From Massospora cicadina (Eukaryota > Entomophthoromycota > Entomophthoromycetes > Entomophthorales > Entomophthoraceae): a stretch of DNA of 64,000 bases. The stretch is from positions 52,068 through 116,067 of the forward strand of contig JAKSZP010009476.1 in NCBI GenBank assembly GCA_022478985.1. Direction: 5' to 3'. Shown one piece after another: positions 34,919 through 45,204 of this stretch. A program made the position numbers and the translations under genes. How positions within the stretch are numbered: the first letter of the stretch is position 1; each line of letters opens with the position of its first letter. Under the pieces are notes generated by a model. That model was given only the letters and a program-made list of their open reading frames with translations. It was not told the DNA's origin and ran no database searches.

Positions 34919-35524
34919 CTAGACCACGTTGATTTGATCCTTTGGCTTCTTACAGTGCATGGCGAAATGTCTTTTCCCACCACATTGGTAGCAGACCTTT
35001 TCCTTCTTATTCAACCATCTAAATTTTTTGGGCTTATTCCCCAGCATGGTTTGGTTGCTCATCTCATTTTGAACCTTTGCTCCCATTTTTGGGATTTGGA
35101 TTACATACCAGATTAGATATGAAACTTTTATTTTGGGCATCAAATGTTGCTCCCAAAATCTTCAAATTATCTACCATTTGCAAGGTAGTTATTTCCGTTG
35201 CAAACATGGAAGACATCATGCAATGCAAATTGCGATAGGGTGAGGGGCCGCTTGAAAGGCAATTCTATTGTCAAATTTTTCCAGTACTTTCGCTCCAACC
35301 AGAATCTGTGAATTCTGTTAGAACTGGTCCGTGAAGCTTGCTAAAGACTTTTCTTTATGGAACTGGATTTCCATAAACTCCTGTTTACGCTTTGACATGC
35401 GCATCAGACTCCCAAATTCCTTCATGATAGCTGCCTCTGCCTCTGCATACGACCAGCTGTCTCCCTCAAGGTGAGGTAACATTGAGTTCTGACAGTCGGT
35501 GTCTAGGCAATTCATGACCATCAA
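34919..35524 (-). pseudogene. gag of Gypsy-D with CCHC knuckle
   Basis: Frame 34919-35143 carries CYQCGGKRHFAMHC, an intact C-x2-C-x4-H-x4-C knuckle. The upstream frame 35318-35524 (DSWSYAEAEAAIMKEFGSL, FMEIQFHKEKSLASF) is the capsid C-terminal, retrotransposon-gag-like part. A further gag frame lies at 35657-35839. Confidence 0.78.
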
Positions 35525-36163
35525 CGCCTTTTGTGATCCCTGTAGCCAAACACTGTCATATTAAACAGTCAGAAAAATGCTGGAGCGTTATCCTGATGGA
35601 ACGTTGGCATTTTTGGCATTGCCTTAAATTCCTCTGAGTTATCTCTAGCCAATTCTCTAGGTTTGGCCACATGGCTCACTTGAGGAGTGACTTTGGGCGT
35701 CTTCTCCAAAATGGCAACAAAAGGGGCAGAATGTTCTTTGGTGTATTTGACTTCCCAAGTATTGTGTGAGGACTTCTTTCTTTGGCATCATTTGCTGTAT
35801 CTGGCTACAACCGCATTTATATGTTTTAAGCTCCTCCACCTATTTGATCAGTTGCTCTATATCCACGCTGAATTTTCTCAAATGAACGCGATCCACTTTT
35901 TGCTCCATTTACAGATATAAGACCTATCAAACTAGGTCCCCTTCTTTCTTCATCAACGAAGTTACTTATCCAAGTAACTTGTTTCTGAAACTTGCAACAT
36001 TATTGATCCCTTCCTCCATCTTGGTGACTTGTTCTTCTAAGGCTGCGAATTCCTGACGATCTGCTGATTTTAAGGCATTCTGATTCACAGTGGCTAACTT
36101 CATCCACAATTTGCGTAACTTGTCTTTGTACGATATTCTTATAAATTCTTCAACTCAATTACA

Positions 36164-36181
36164 CCCCTGTAGTGAGCACCA
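36164..36181 (-). other. PBS of Gypsy-D
   Basis: Minus strand TGGTGCTCACTACAGGGG. The 5' LTR lies to the right and ends CCAGTAAATTTTTACAAG, two to three bases before the PBS. Confidence 0.7.
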
Positions 36182-36184
36182 ACT

Positions 36185-37380
36185 TGTAAAAATTTACTGG
36201 AGGGGTTATTATCAGCAAATAACCCCAATAAAAATTTTATTGCACAGGTTTGGTTTCTTGTGCACTTCATCTGCATTGTATAGTATATTAGATTATCAGT
36301 TGATAATAGTATTATGACTATTATCTATAGTTGAGTGTGAATTTTTATATCTTAGCCCAACGCTCGACCAGTATTCCCACTTAAAAATACTTGAAAATGT
36401 TGTGATCTAGATTCGTTCCCTTGTTCTGTCCAACCCAATCTTCTCTGAGATTCCCTGGTGACAGTCTCTTCAGTCCAACACACAGTCAGCAGCAATCTCT
36501 TATTGTTTCTCCTTCTTCTATAGATCCCCACTCAGATCTTTACTCTTTTCCTTAAGAGTCTCCCAATTATTGCACACAGCAATAATATCCTTGAGAAGAA
36601 TAAAGCAATTGAAAGCTGATGATAGTTTACTACTCATCTAGTAATAAAAAAATGATAGTTTACTACTTTTAAACTTTATACCAGATGAAAACTATAGAAC
36701 TATATAATTCTGTTCTAAACTCTGGTTTTTTTATTAGGAGTGAATTCTAGTGAATTTATAATGGGATTTAGTCAACTAACCCTCAATTGAAGCCTCTTCG
36801 ATGAAATGGCAGCCATTGCCATTGAATCACCCCTTTTCAATTTGGCAGCAATGGTCTTCCCCATCCTAGCTAGGATTCCGTCATTGGACATCCTTGAGAC
36901 CTAAACGTAAAGAGTCAGAAAACGTGTCCCCAACGTTTTCCTCTTGATCCAAGTGAACCAACCATATTTGGCTAATGACCTGCTTAGGTAGTGGGACTTA
37001 TTACCCATTAAGGCAGGTCACACACCAACTGATTGATTCGCTAGTTGCAGGCGGCATCACTCACCTCACATCTTGCTACTCATTCCCATTCAGTCAGTGA
37101 TGAAACCTGATCAATCCCAATTGGTACACATGATAGTTAATCACTATCAGATGCCCCTATTTTGTTGACAACTCCGCCCAATGAGATCTTAAGTATTTGT
37201 TTGGATCAATCCCTAATGGATATGACCAGGCGAATATCCTGGAATCTCCCAAACATAGTTACTTCAAAATTCGGGCCAAATAATTTCCAATTCACCTCAC
37301 CTTATGGAATTATCCCCTAGCGATTCCTGGTAATCTAGCAGGCTAGGAATATGGGCAAAAATCCCAAGAAACCATAACAA
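36185..37380 (-). other. 5' LTR of Gypsy-D and unassigned sequence
   Basis: The first several hundred bases right of the PBS should be the Gypsy-D 5' LTR (minus strand). Its far boundary could not be placed because the partner LTR is missing. A short duplication, TGATAGTTTACTAC, occurs at 36619 and 36651. No ORF of note is present to 37380. Confidence 0.45.
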
Positions 37381-37855
37381 TGAGGGACAGTTGCCTTAAG
37401 GCCTTAGGGCTTGAGGAATAAGGGAAATTTCATAAATGAAGGAGTTACTTACTCAGCCAATTTTGGAAGAACAAAATCTTGTAACTAACTTTATGATGAA
37501 TCAGCCTTCTGCTGGCCATCTGACTCTCACTCAAGTTTCCCACTAAACTTTTTCTCCCACTATGATTCTGCTTGGCTTTGAGTATCTTCGTTCAGTGGAA
37601 AAATGAAAGCACCCATGTCCAGGGCACAGGGGCCCTGTCCCACTAGGTATCAAATGAATTTCCCATATTTGATTTCATGGGTTCAACCCCCAATTTATTT
37701 ATATTTTCACCTTAGCGGCACAGCCTGAATTATTTTTGGAGTTGGACCCTCCAATTGATAATATTCTTCACCCCCTCAATGGACATCAACATCAGTGTTG
37801 GAGTGATGTGCTCACCAGCACCCTTTGGCCAGCATCTCTTCCCACCGTGAACTCA
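37381..37855 (-). repeat. LTR-like repeat X, left copy (probable 3' LTR of Gypsy-F)
   Basis: 475 bp similar along its length to 63389-63860: GACAGTTRCCTTAAGGCC at one end, GGGGCCCTG..CACTRG.TA in the middle, CTTTGGCCAG at the other. On the minus strand it starts TGAGTTCACGG and ends CTGTCCCTCA, so it has TG..CA ends. The similarity stops abruptly at both sides. Flanking pentamers of the two copies do not match. Confidence 0.65.
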
Positions 37856-38039
37856 GTACACACCTCCCTAAATTTCTTAAGAAGCTCATTTGTGGTTAGA
37901 TAGTATGGGGAAGGAAGAATCCTCAAAGGCTTGGCTGTCACTCACTGTTCATCCATCTCATGAGCAAGATTGTCCTGGGCGATTAGGGGATGGCCACCTT
38001 TTTAGGCCCTTTATATCTTAAAAAAATAGGTAAGCCTCC
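37856..38039 (-). pseudogene. 3' end of Gypsy-F interior
   Basis: Short stretch between repeat X and the Gypsy-E insertion. The minus strand reads TNELLKKFREVCTEF near the repeat. Its right end carries CCTCC, the target sequence duplicated by Gypsy-E. Confidence 0.4.
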
Positions 38040-38694
38040 TATAATGGGTAGGTTCACGCCAATACCCCATGAATGAATTGGAAAGTAAGAGCCACGTTGC
38101 TGACCATACTAAGTAGAGGCCTGCTGAAGCCCATCCTCAAACCCTTCTGACATGCCTTGTCGTTGCCATGAATTCCTGCACCACTGTCCCCATGACGCTG
38201 CACATCAACAGCAAGTTCTGGGACCAGGAAAGGACCAAGAACGACGCCAACGCCATGCCAAGCTCACTTGTTGAGCTCATAATTTCAATCCAATATTTTA
38301 TAGTTTTAATAAAATAATATCTTTTTGTTAGCAAGCGATTTTTATTTTATTTTCTGTTTTCTCATAGAAGATGCAACCGGCCATTCAGGGCCACAACATC
38401 CTCTAATAAATAGTACTCCACAAGTATTGAGTAAGCTCCCTCCTACGCTAGGCTCTCTTGAACACTGTCCAGCACATTACTCGCAAAAGCTCCACATCAC
38501 ACTGGATCATCATCCACACCGTGCATAAGCCCAACATCATATTTTCACAGATGCATTTCAGCTTTGGGATGTTGAATCTCACTAGCTCCAACTTCCTCAA
38601 GTTTGAGGCCCTTTGGAATAAAGCAACATTTGGATCAAACGCCACCCAATCCAAAGCAATGTATGGATCAGGTGCCTCCTGATCCATTATATCA
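38040..38694 (-). repeat. 3' LTR of Gypsy-E
   Basis: 655 bp, aligned end to end with 43026-43672. The minus strand starts TGATATAATGGATCAGG directly after GGGGG. Numerous substitutions separate the two LTRs, so the insertion is old. Confidence 0.88.
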
Positions 38695-38893
38695 CCCCCA
38701 GTGAGGCCCAAAACTCCTGGACCTTCTCCAGGCATTGTTCTCAGTCTTCCTTCATCTGTCATGTCGCCTCCTCCACCTGATAGCCTTTCCACTTCACCAG
38801 CAGTTGCTGCCAGCCCCTCACCCATCTCACATCCAATATCCATTCTACCTCATATTCTGGAACATCCCCTTCCCCAGGGTTTAGTGGTACCAG

Positions 38894-40044
38894 TCAATCT
38901 GGACCTATTTCCTTGAATGCCCATAACTGGGAAGCGTTAATCACTGGATGGGTCTTGGAACCTATTGGCAAACTTAATTCAAAAGCAACCCTATTAATGG
39001 CCCAGATGATCTGGCATGGGCCCAAAAACTTTGGTCCCAGCTTACAACTCTTAACTGGAACAGCATAGTTCTTAGCCGCCACCAATACCCAGTCCCCAGG
39101 CTCAAATGCTGGATCCAACGCCCTTCATTGATCTGCCTGTCACTTCTGCCAAGCCACCGCCCACTCCAAATTTTCTCTTAGCTTATTCACAATATCCGCC
39201 ATTGTATGCATCATCTCATCTGCCCCCTGACACACTCCTCCCATGGACCCCTCATTTAATCTGGGATTTAAACCATGATTTTCAAAAAAAGGAGTCATTC
39301 CCAAAGACAATTGACAATGATTGTTATAAGCAAACTGGTCCATCTGAACCCACAGAACCTTGTCATCCTGCTGGTTGGAAACGTAACACTGGAGATACTG
39401 CTAAAGTATCTGATTCACCCTCTCCGTTTATCCATCAGATTAGGGATGGTATGCTGAGGTCTGACCAGGCCTAATTTTCAAATTTCTCAGAAAACTTGAC
39501 CAGACTTTTGAGACAAATTGTGGACCTCAGTCTGAAATTATTTCCTCAGGTAATCCATGTCAGGAGAACACTTCATCAATGAAGATCCTTACTGCATCCT
39601 TTGCCAAAAAAAACTCCTGGTGCGTGGGAAAAACTTAGCGTATTTAGTCAGTCTATCCATGACCACCATAACCGCATCCTTCCCCTGCACCTTTGTAAGA
39701 CCCATTAATGAATTGATGCTAATTGAGCTCCATGGCGCACATGGTATCTGCAGTAGTTTAACTTACCCAATGGCGGTTCCCTTGAGGGCTTCGCTTTTGC
39801 ACATACCAAACACTTCCCCATGTACCTCTTGACATTCCTATGCAGGCCTGGCCACAAATAGTTTATCACACCAAGTCACCATCTTCTCCACTTCCAGAAG
39901 ACCTTCCAATGGATGATCATGATAGACCCATATTAACTCCCATTGTAACGATGGATTGGGCACCCATGTGCAAGAATCATGGTACACCTCCCCACGCCTC
40001 TTCATAAAGGCCCTATGCCACATGTGCGGCCATCCCTCCTTCAT
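38894..40044 (-). pseudogene. Integrase of Gypsy-E
   Basis: From the right: H2C2 region YHDHPLEGLLEVEKMV (about 39920), then core KDAVMVVMDRLTKYAKFFPR near 39640-39690. Frame 39140-39343 has DQFAYNNHCQLSLGMTPFF, typical of the core's end. Frame 38894-39118 has FEPGDWVLV, CKLGPKFLGPCQII and THPVINASQL, a GPF-like module close to the chromodomain position. Frameshifts separate the parts. Confidence 0.85.
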
Positions 40045-40374
40045 CTCGGCCTTCAGTCACCAGCCAAATTCTGACCTTATTTGCTTCTGGTGGACTTCCA
40101 CCCTCAACTCACTTTCCCCACACTCAATTATCACAAATTGGTCCAGTCAAAACATTGTGGCAGTATTAATCTCCTCCAATTCCTCCTTCTTATATACTAA
40201 TCCTTTGTCTTGACTTAACCAATCTGCTAGGACATTTGACAAACATGGCCTGTATTCTAACCAGAAGTTATATTAAAACTAGCACTCATGCCATATGGCT
40301 TACCACTGGTTCATTTTCCTTGGTTCCCAATAATATTCTAACGCTTTATGGTCTGTTCAAATAATGAAAGGGTG

Positions 40375-40638
40375 TCAGGCATAGAGCAGGTGGTGCTGCC
40401 ATTCCTGCAAGGCCACCATCACCGCCAACAGTTCCTTATTGTATATTGGATAATCCATTTTTGTGAGGAGCATTTTGTGGCTAAAATAACGCATGGGGTG
40501 TTCAAGCCCGTCTTCCCCTTTCTTTATTAACACTGCACCTACAGAATAATTTAAAGCATCAGTATCTACCACAAATGGCTTCCTGGGATCTGGGTGGGAC
40601 AAGACAGGCATGGTAAGTAACTTATTTTTAGTAAACAA
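40375..40638 (-). pseudogene. RNase H of Gypsy-E
   Basis: PVLSHPDPRKPFVVDTDALN, YSVGAVLIKKGEDG, HPMRYFSHKMLLTKMDYPIY, NKELLAVMVALQEWQHHL. This is a well-preserved RNase H in one frame. The family's first catalytic position T-D-A-S reads T-D-A-L. Confidence 0.88.
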
Positions 40639-40769
40639 ATGCCCGCTCCTCTTTCCTTACCCACACGAATGGGACATCCTGTGTTAGATGCGTGAGAGGT
40701 AAGGCCATTTGGGATAGATTCTTCACAAACTGACATAGGAAGTTCAATGTCCCCCAAAAAACTCTGCAC

Positions 40770-41470
40770 CCCTGTTTGATCAGTAGGGGCCTTCCATGCT
40801 CATAACGCATGCAGTTTATCCTGACATACTCCCAAACCATTCTGGAAAACCACGTTGTCTAGGAACATCATCAAACTTTGATTGAATCCACACTTGGAAG
40901 GTTTCAATCTCAGACCCATCCAGCCAATTGCCCAAACTTCCCGGATGTCTCAGACATGTTCCTCTTGGGACTGCAAAAACACCAAGATATCATCCATATA
41001 GGTGGCACAGCATTGACCAATCATCCCTCCAAGGACATGGTCAATCATCATCTAAAACACCGCTGGTGCATTTCTAAGACCAAATGGCATTACACGATAC
41101 TGATACACCCTTAAGTGACACTTAAACGCTGTGTATTGCTGATGTTCCGGTCTTACTGGTACCTGATTGAATGCATCCATGAGGTCAAGCTTTGTAAAAA
41201 TGGTTCATCCAGTAACCATTGGGAGAATATCCTCCAAAAAAGGCATTGGATATGGATCAGGCTCAGTAACCGTGACTAAACGTCAGAAATCCATGCATGG
41301 ACATAGTTGCCACTCGCTTTTGGCACCAGTAACACAGGATACACTACCAGTAACTTAGAAGGTTCAATTAAACCTTAGTCCAACATAGATTCTACATGGC
41401 CCTCCAATGCTTCTTTCGCTTGTTCATTAAGAGGGTATACTGTACATCTCCTGGGAAGCTCCAAACCTTC
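40770..41470 (-). pseudogene. Reverse transcriptase of Gypsy-E
   Basis: TYMDDILVFLQSQEEH at about 41005-40958, with the catalytic YMDD intact (40989-41000). Upstream, the minus strand reads MVTGWTIFTKLDLMDAFNQV-like sequence around 41220-41160 (LDL..AFN) and VYPLNEQAKEALEGHVES near 41380-41435. Stops and shifts interrupt it. Confidence 0.78.
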
Positions 41471-41510
41471 CTTGAACTGGAATGAGAATGCAAAAGAACC
41501 CATAGGGGAA

Positions 41511-41553
41511 CATCGATGAATCCCCCTAGGGTTGGGACCATCTAGTACTAAAA
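41511..41553 (+). mobile_element. 43-bp LINE-1 3'-end micro-insertion
   Basis: CATCGATGAATCCCCCTAGG followed by GTTGGGACCATCTAGTACTA and A's matches the last bases of LINE-1 (9578-9620). It is bracketed by a perfect 19-bp TSD, AAAAGAACCCATAGGGGAA, at 41492-41510 and 41554-41572. It is an extremely 5'-truncated product of target-primed reverse transcription, inside Gypsy-E. Confidence 0.92.
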
Positions 41554-41697
41554 AAAAGAACCCATAGGGGAAAAAGGCGAGTTCCCAATAGAACCTTTTA
41601 TACCCACAAAGTTGCTATATTTGGCTGATAACTCTACCTCCTGCATTCCACCCAAATTCCTGCATCCACTCAATACACAGTTCCCAACCTCCATCTT

Positions 41698-42222
41698 TCA
41701 TTCCATCTGAGACCCCGTCTGTAGATTCAAATTATTTGTATTATGCGGCAAATCAATCTGGGGCTGGAAATGATGCCACCATCGCATCCCCAATACCACA
41801 GGATGGGCCAGATTTCTGATTTCACAGAATCCCTCTCTGAACCAAGACTGGTTCTGCTGAACAACTACCCAAGGCACCAAACGCCATGAGGGAGCTCTCC
41901 TTGACACATCGGCAAACACCACCTCAGGACCCATCTTCATTCCCAACTTTAAACGTTCTTCCAGGGCGAATTCCACATAGTTTTCCTCAGCCCCTGTATC
42001 CACCAGAGCCAACACCTTCTCTGTCTGAACTTGCAAATACAACTCCACCAGAATAAAAAACTGAGGATAAAGTGAAGAAGTATATTTAATGTTTATAGCA
42101 TTCTCAGATTGCAAATTTTCAGGTAAGGTAGGTCTGAAACTATTACTATTCCCAGGTCCCTGACCTCCTGTTCTCCCTGAATCCTCAACGTTTCCCTGGC
42201 GGAACCCTCCATGGATATTCAC
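41698..42222 (-). pseudogene. Protease-region frame of Gypsy-E
   Basis: A 174-codon open frame with VLALVDTGAEENYVEFALEE, the aspartic-protease signature with intact DTGA, then VFADVSRRAPSWRLVPWVVV and HPVVLGMRWW (hydrophobic-G-M-x-W-W, the family's second conserved end). One of the longest open frames in the Gypsy relics. Confidence 0.85.
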
Positions 42223-42529
42223 AATTTTCCTGGGTTATCCTACCAACCTTATTGACCTCTAAGAGCCACAGCGGGCGACTGGCCCCTTCCTGGAGACATA
42301 GAATCCTCCCACCGGTTTTTGTGCTAAGGCTAATTGTTTCTCAACCTGTACTGCCAACGTAATTTCTTCAGCCAATGTACTCTGAACTTTAGCAGCTGCC
42401 ATAGAGGCCAACATATCTGCTTACAGCTACTTTTGGAACATTTGCGATTATTGCAAATCTGATACTTGTGCTGCTTTATAAAGGTCAGAAAATCCGCCCA
42501 TATTTCTCAACCAATCCTCACCCCTGAGA

Positions 42530-43025
42530 CACCGTCAGCAATTCTGACCACGCCTTGTCCTGCGCTTCATCCAGACATGCAGCCTGGTTGATCCAATTGA
42601 CACACTCATCCATGGATCCTGGGAGGTGACCTTGCTCCTCAATCAGTTCCTGCACCCACCCATCCAGGTCCAAGGGTAATGCCTACACAATTTGTGCAAT
42701 CTGCAATGAGAAAGGGGTCTCTCCTCCCATCACTTGAGCCAATTGCACCTGGAAACAAATCTGAAACACCAATTGGTGAATCTTCTCCAAATCTTCCATG
42801 GTCAATGCTTCCCAACCTTTTGGAGATGTAGAACCTCCATGGCTTTCCACCACCTTCACAGGCCTTGCATCACATACTTGAACCAAATCTCTTATTATGA
42901 ATGTTAGTGAGAAACTCACCATCACCACTGTCAGAACATGGTGATACCATTCCTCCCCTCCCAGGGCTACCACCTTTTCTTGGGGCCCCACAATACTGAC
43001 AAAAATGTATTTGGGTTGCGTCTAA
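42530..43025 (-). pseudogene. gag remnant of Gypsy-E
   Basis: Frame 42683-42991 (VSFSLTFIIRDLVQVCDARP, LTMEDLEKIHQLVFQICFQV) lies at the gag position next to the 5' LTR. Left of it, WLRNMGGF and LVEWVxELIEE-like stretches near 42490-42650 resemble the capsid end. No zinc knuckle was seen. Confidence 0.55.
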
Positions 43026-43672
43026 TGTAACGGGTGGGTTCACGCTAATACGCCATGAATGAATTGGGAAGTGAGATCCACATCGCTGACCATACTAAGG
43101 ACAGGCCTTTCAAAGCCCAGCCCCAAACCCTTCCAACATGCCTTGTTGTTGCCATGTATTCCCGCATCACTGACCCCCAAGACGCTGCACATCAACAGCA
43201 GGATCTGGGACCAGGAAAGGGCTGAGAACAATGCCAACGCCAAGTTCACTGGTTGAGCTCATAATTTTAATCCAATACTTTTTATAATTTTGATAAACTA
43301 ATATCTATTTGTTAGCAAGTGATTTTTATTTGATTTTCTGTTTTTGTATAAGATGCAACTGGCCATTCAGAGCCATAACATCCTCCAATATATAGTGCTC
43401 TGAAAGTATTGAGTAAGCTCCCTCCTATGCTAGTCACTCTTGAACACCGTCCAGCACATCACTTGCAAAGACTCCACATCCCACCAGATCATCATCCATG
43501 CCATGTGTAAGCCCGACATTATATTTTCACAGATGCATTTTGTTTCAGGATGTCGAATCTCACTAGCTCCAACTTCCTCAAGTTTGAGGCCCTTTGGAAT
43601 AAAGCAATATTTGGATTGAATGCCACCTGATCTGATGCAATGTGCAGATCAGCTGCCGCCTGATCTGTTACA
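43026..43672 (-). repeat. 5' LTR of Gypsy-E
   Basis: 647 bp. The minus strand starts TGTAACAGATCAGG and ends CCCGTTACA. The following interior starts TTAGACGCAACCCAAAT, a possible PBS of a different type from the TGGTGCTCACT elements. Confidence 0.88.
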
Positions 43673-43957
43673 CCTCCCAGTCAAGGTGCAGGGGATGCTC
43701 CCTTTGAACTTAAATTATCCTTTCCTCTTTGAAGAGGAGGAGCACCACCACCAGAGAGTTGATCCAGGGCGATAATTTTGTGGGCTTTCAGGAGCATGAT
43801 TACCATCAGCGTGGTGACCTTCTGGGGTGGCTGAGGAGAATTAAGGTTGGAGGCGTGGAAGGCTTCACCAGCTCATATCAAATGACATAGTCCAGAAAAC
43901 TGATCCAACTGTTTTTTGTAGGCCAGGAAACCTTTCCAAGCTACCTGATTTGAACTG
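43673..43957 (-). pseudogene. Gypsy-F interior segment between two insertions
   Basis: The minus strand reads KGFLAYKKQLDQFSGLCHLI, a polyprotein-like stretch that joins WLEEAEIDACLASWRSRHSV from 46269-46380 once element E2 is removed. It is the C-terminal tail of the Gypsy-F pol. It carries the AACTG target of E2 at its right end and the CCTCC target of Gypsy-E at its left end. Confidence 0.55.
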
Positions 43958-45024
43958 TGTCGGAATTTTAACCAGATGGATCCTTCTGATAGTATCAGAA
44001 TTAAGGCTTTTCAATTAGTTGGGCATAATTGCTGGCTAATTTCCTAGTTTGATACTATTTAATGTTATATATTTAGTCGAGTTTAGGTTCAGCGGAAGCT
44101 ACATTTGCTGCCAAAATGCCATCCAAAGATCATTGTGGGAGTTTCTGGTGGAAAGCCGATTAATCCATTACAAATTGTCTGAACATGGTTCTGCCGACTA
44201 ATTCAGAGCACCGGCAACTCATGCTGAGGATGCTCAAAGTCCTATTTAATTATGAATTTATATACAATTGACCAGCGAATTATGCTGAGGATGGATTGAC
44301 CTAATTTAATATTCGGTGATCAGATGAGTGGATCTGAAGGGAATCACTATGAAGTATGAATGAATGAAGTTTATGATCTGATAGAGGTTTGGAATCAAGA
44401 GGCTGATGGGTTTTCCAGTATTTGATTGGCCAAAGAGTACTTGGGCGCAGTAGCCCTGAAAGTAGTATATATAGTTGTTCATTCCCTCCTAATAAACATC
44501 TCTCGTTTGCCCATTGTTTGGTTTGTTTGAAGTAGCTTAGTGCAACTAGAGTGGGGAAGGTGGTATAGGAGATCCCCAATAGGCGCGGGTGATCATGCCT
44601 GGAGTGGCCAGCACAGCCAGCTCCCATGCCTCCTCCCTATGAGAAACCACAGGGAACCTGGCCAGTTGGCCATCAATGGTGGATGCTGCATAGCTGCCAA
44701 CCTTGCGGGGTGCAGTGCAGGAGTTGCCATAGCCGCCCAAGAAGGGGGATGGACTTGCTGGGCATGCCCAGATGGGTTGGTGAAGGGTTAAGAGGATGGG
44801 GCAGTGAAGAAGTGCCTGAGCTGCACAGGAAGGGGGCAGGAATTGCTGGGGCACATGCTGAGGACGCCTGGGGCTAAAGGCAAAGCCATTGGTGGTTAGT
44901 TGGTGGGTTGGATGTAGGAATTGTAGGGGTTGGTATGCCAATGAAGGCAAAACAGCAAAGGGCCACCAGTCTTCATACTGGTTGGCCTGGCACACTAGTG
45001 GATACCAAGGTCGATTTTGCAACA
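43958..45024 (+). repeat. 5' LTR of E2
   Basis: Starts TGTCGGAATTTTAACCAG and ends CGATTTTGCAACA. TATA-like GTAGTATATATAGTTG lies near 44464 and CTCCTAATAAACATCTC near 44488, so transcription would start about halfway, leaving a long R-U5. The GGCGCGGGTGATCATGCC block lies near 44582. Confidence 0.88.
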
Positions 45025-45025
45025 G

Positions 45026-45044
45026 TGGTGCTCACTACAGGGGG
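45026..45044 (+). other. PBS of E2
   Basis: TGGTGCTCACTACAGGGGG, one base after the LTR end. Confidence 0.8.
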
Positions 45045-45204
45045 TCTCGCTAGTGGGCTGCTTGAGTAGTTGGAGGTTTGGTTAAAGAGTGGCAAAAGCC
45101 ACTGGTTAAGGCCAGCGCTCCCTCGGGAGGGCGCTGGGAGGTCTTGACCCACCATCAGGGTAGGTCACGCTGAAGGATACCATCTGGTTAAGTGGAGGGC
45201 AAAG

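Larger units (their letters stand above)
31741..36163 (-). mobile_element. Gypsy-D: Ty3/Gypsy interior (gag to integrase start), minus strand
   Basis: Right to left: PBS (36164), gag with knuckle, protease, RT, RNase H and the H2C2 end of integrase, after which the element is truncated near 31800. Same lineage as Gypsy-B and C (YLxDINVFS; SGAPIN). All frames are broken. The 3' LTR and integrase core are missing. Confidence 0.82.
38040..43672 (-). mobile_element. Gypsy-E: complete Ty3/Gypsy element with LTRs and TSD, minus strand
   Basis: 5,633 bp with LTRs at 38040-38694 and 43026-43672 and a perfect 5-bp TSD, CCTCC, at 38035-38039 and 43673-43677. Interior on the minus strand: gag, protease, RT, RNase H, integrase with GPF-like module, and polypurine GGGGG before the 3' LTR. 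The RT YMDD and protease DTGA are intact but the frames are interrupted. The PBS after the 5' LTR does not match the TGGTGCTCACT type of other elements here. A 43-bp LINE fragment sits at 41511. Gypsy-E itself lies within Gypsy-F. Confidence 0.92.

Noticed and set aside
31550..36720. TTCTATAGTTT and its reverse complement as terminal repeats of Gypsy-D
   Set aside because: The match is about 11 bases and does not extend; it is not an LTR pair.
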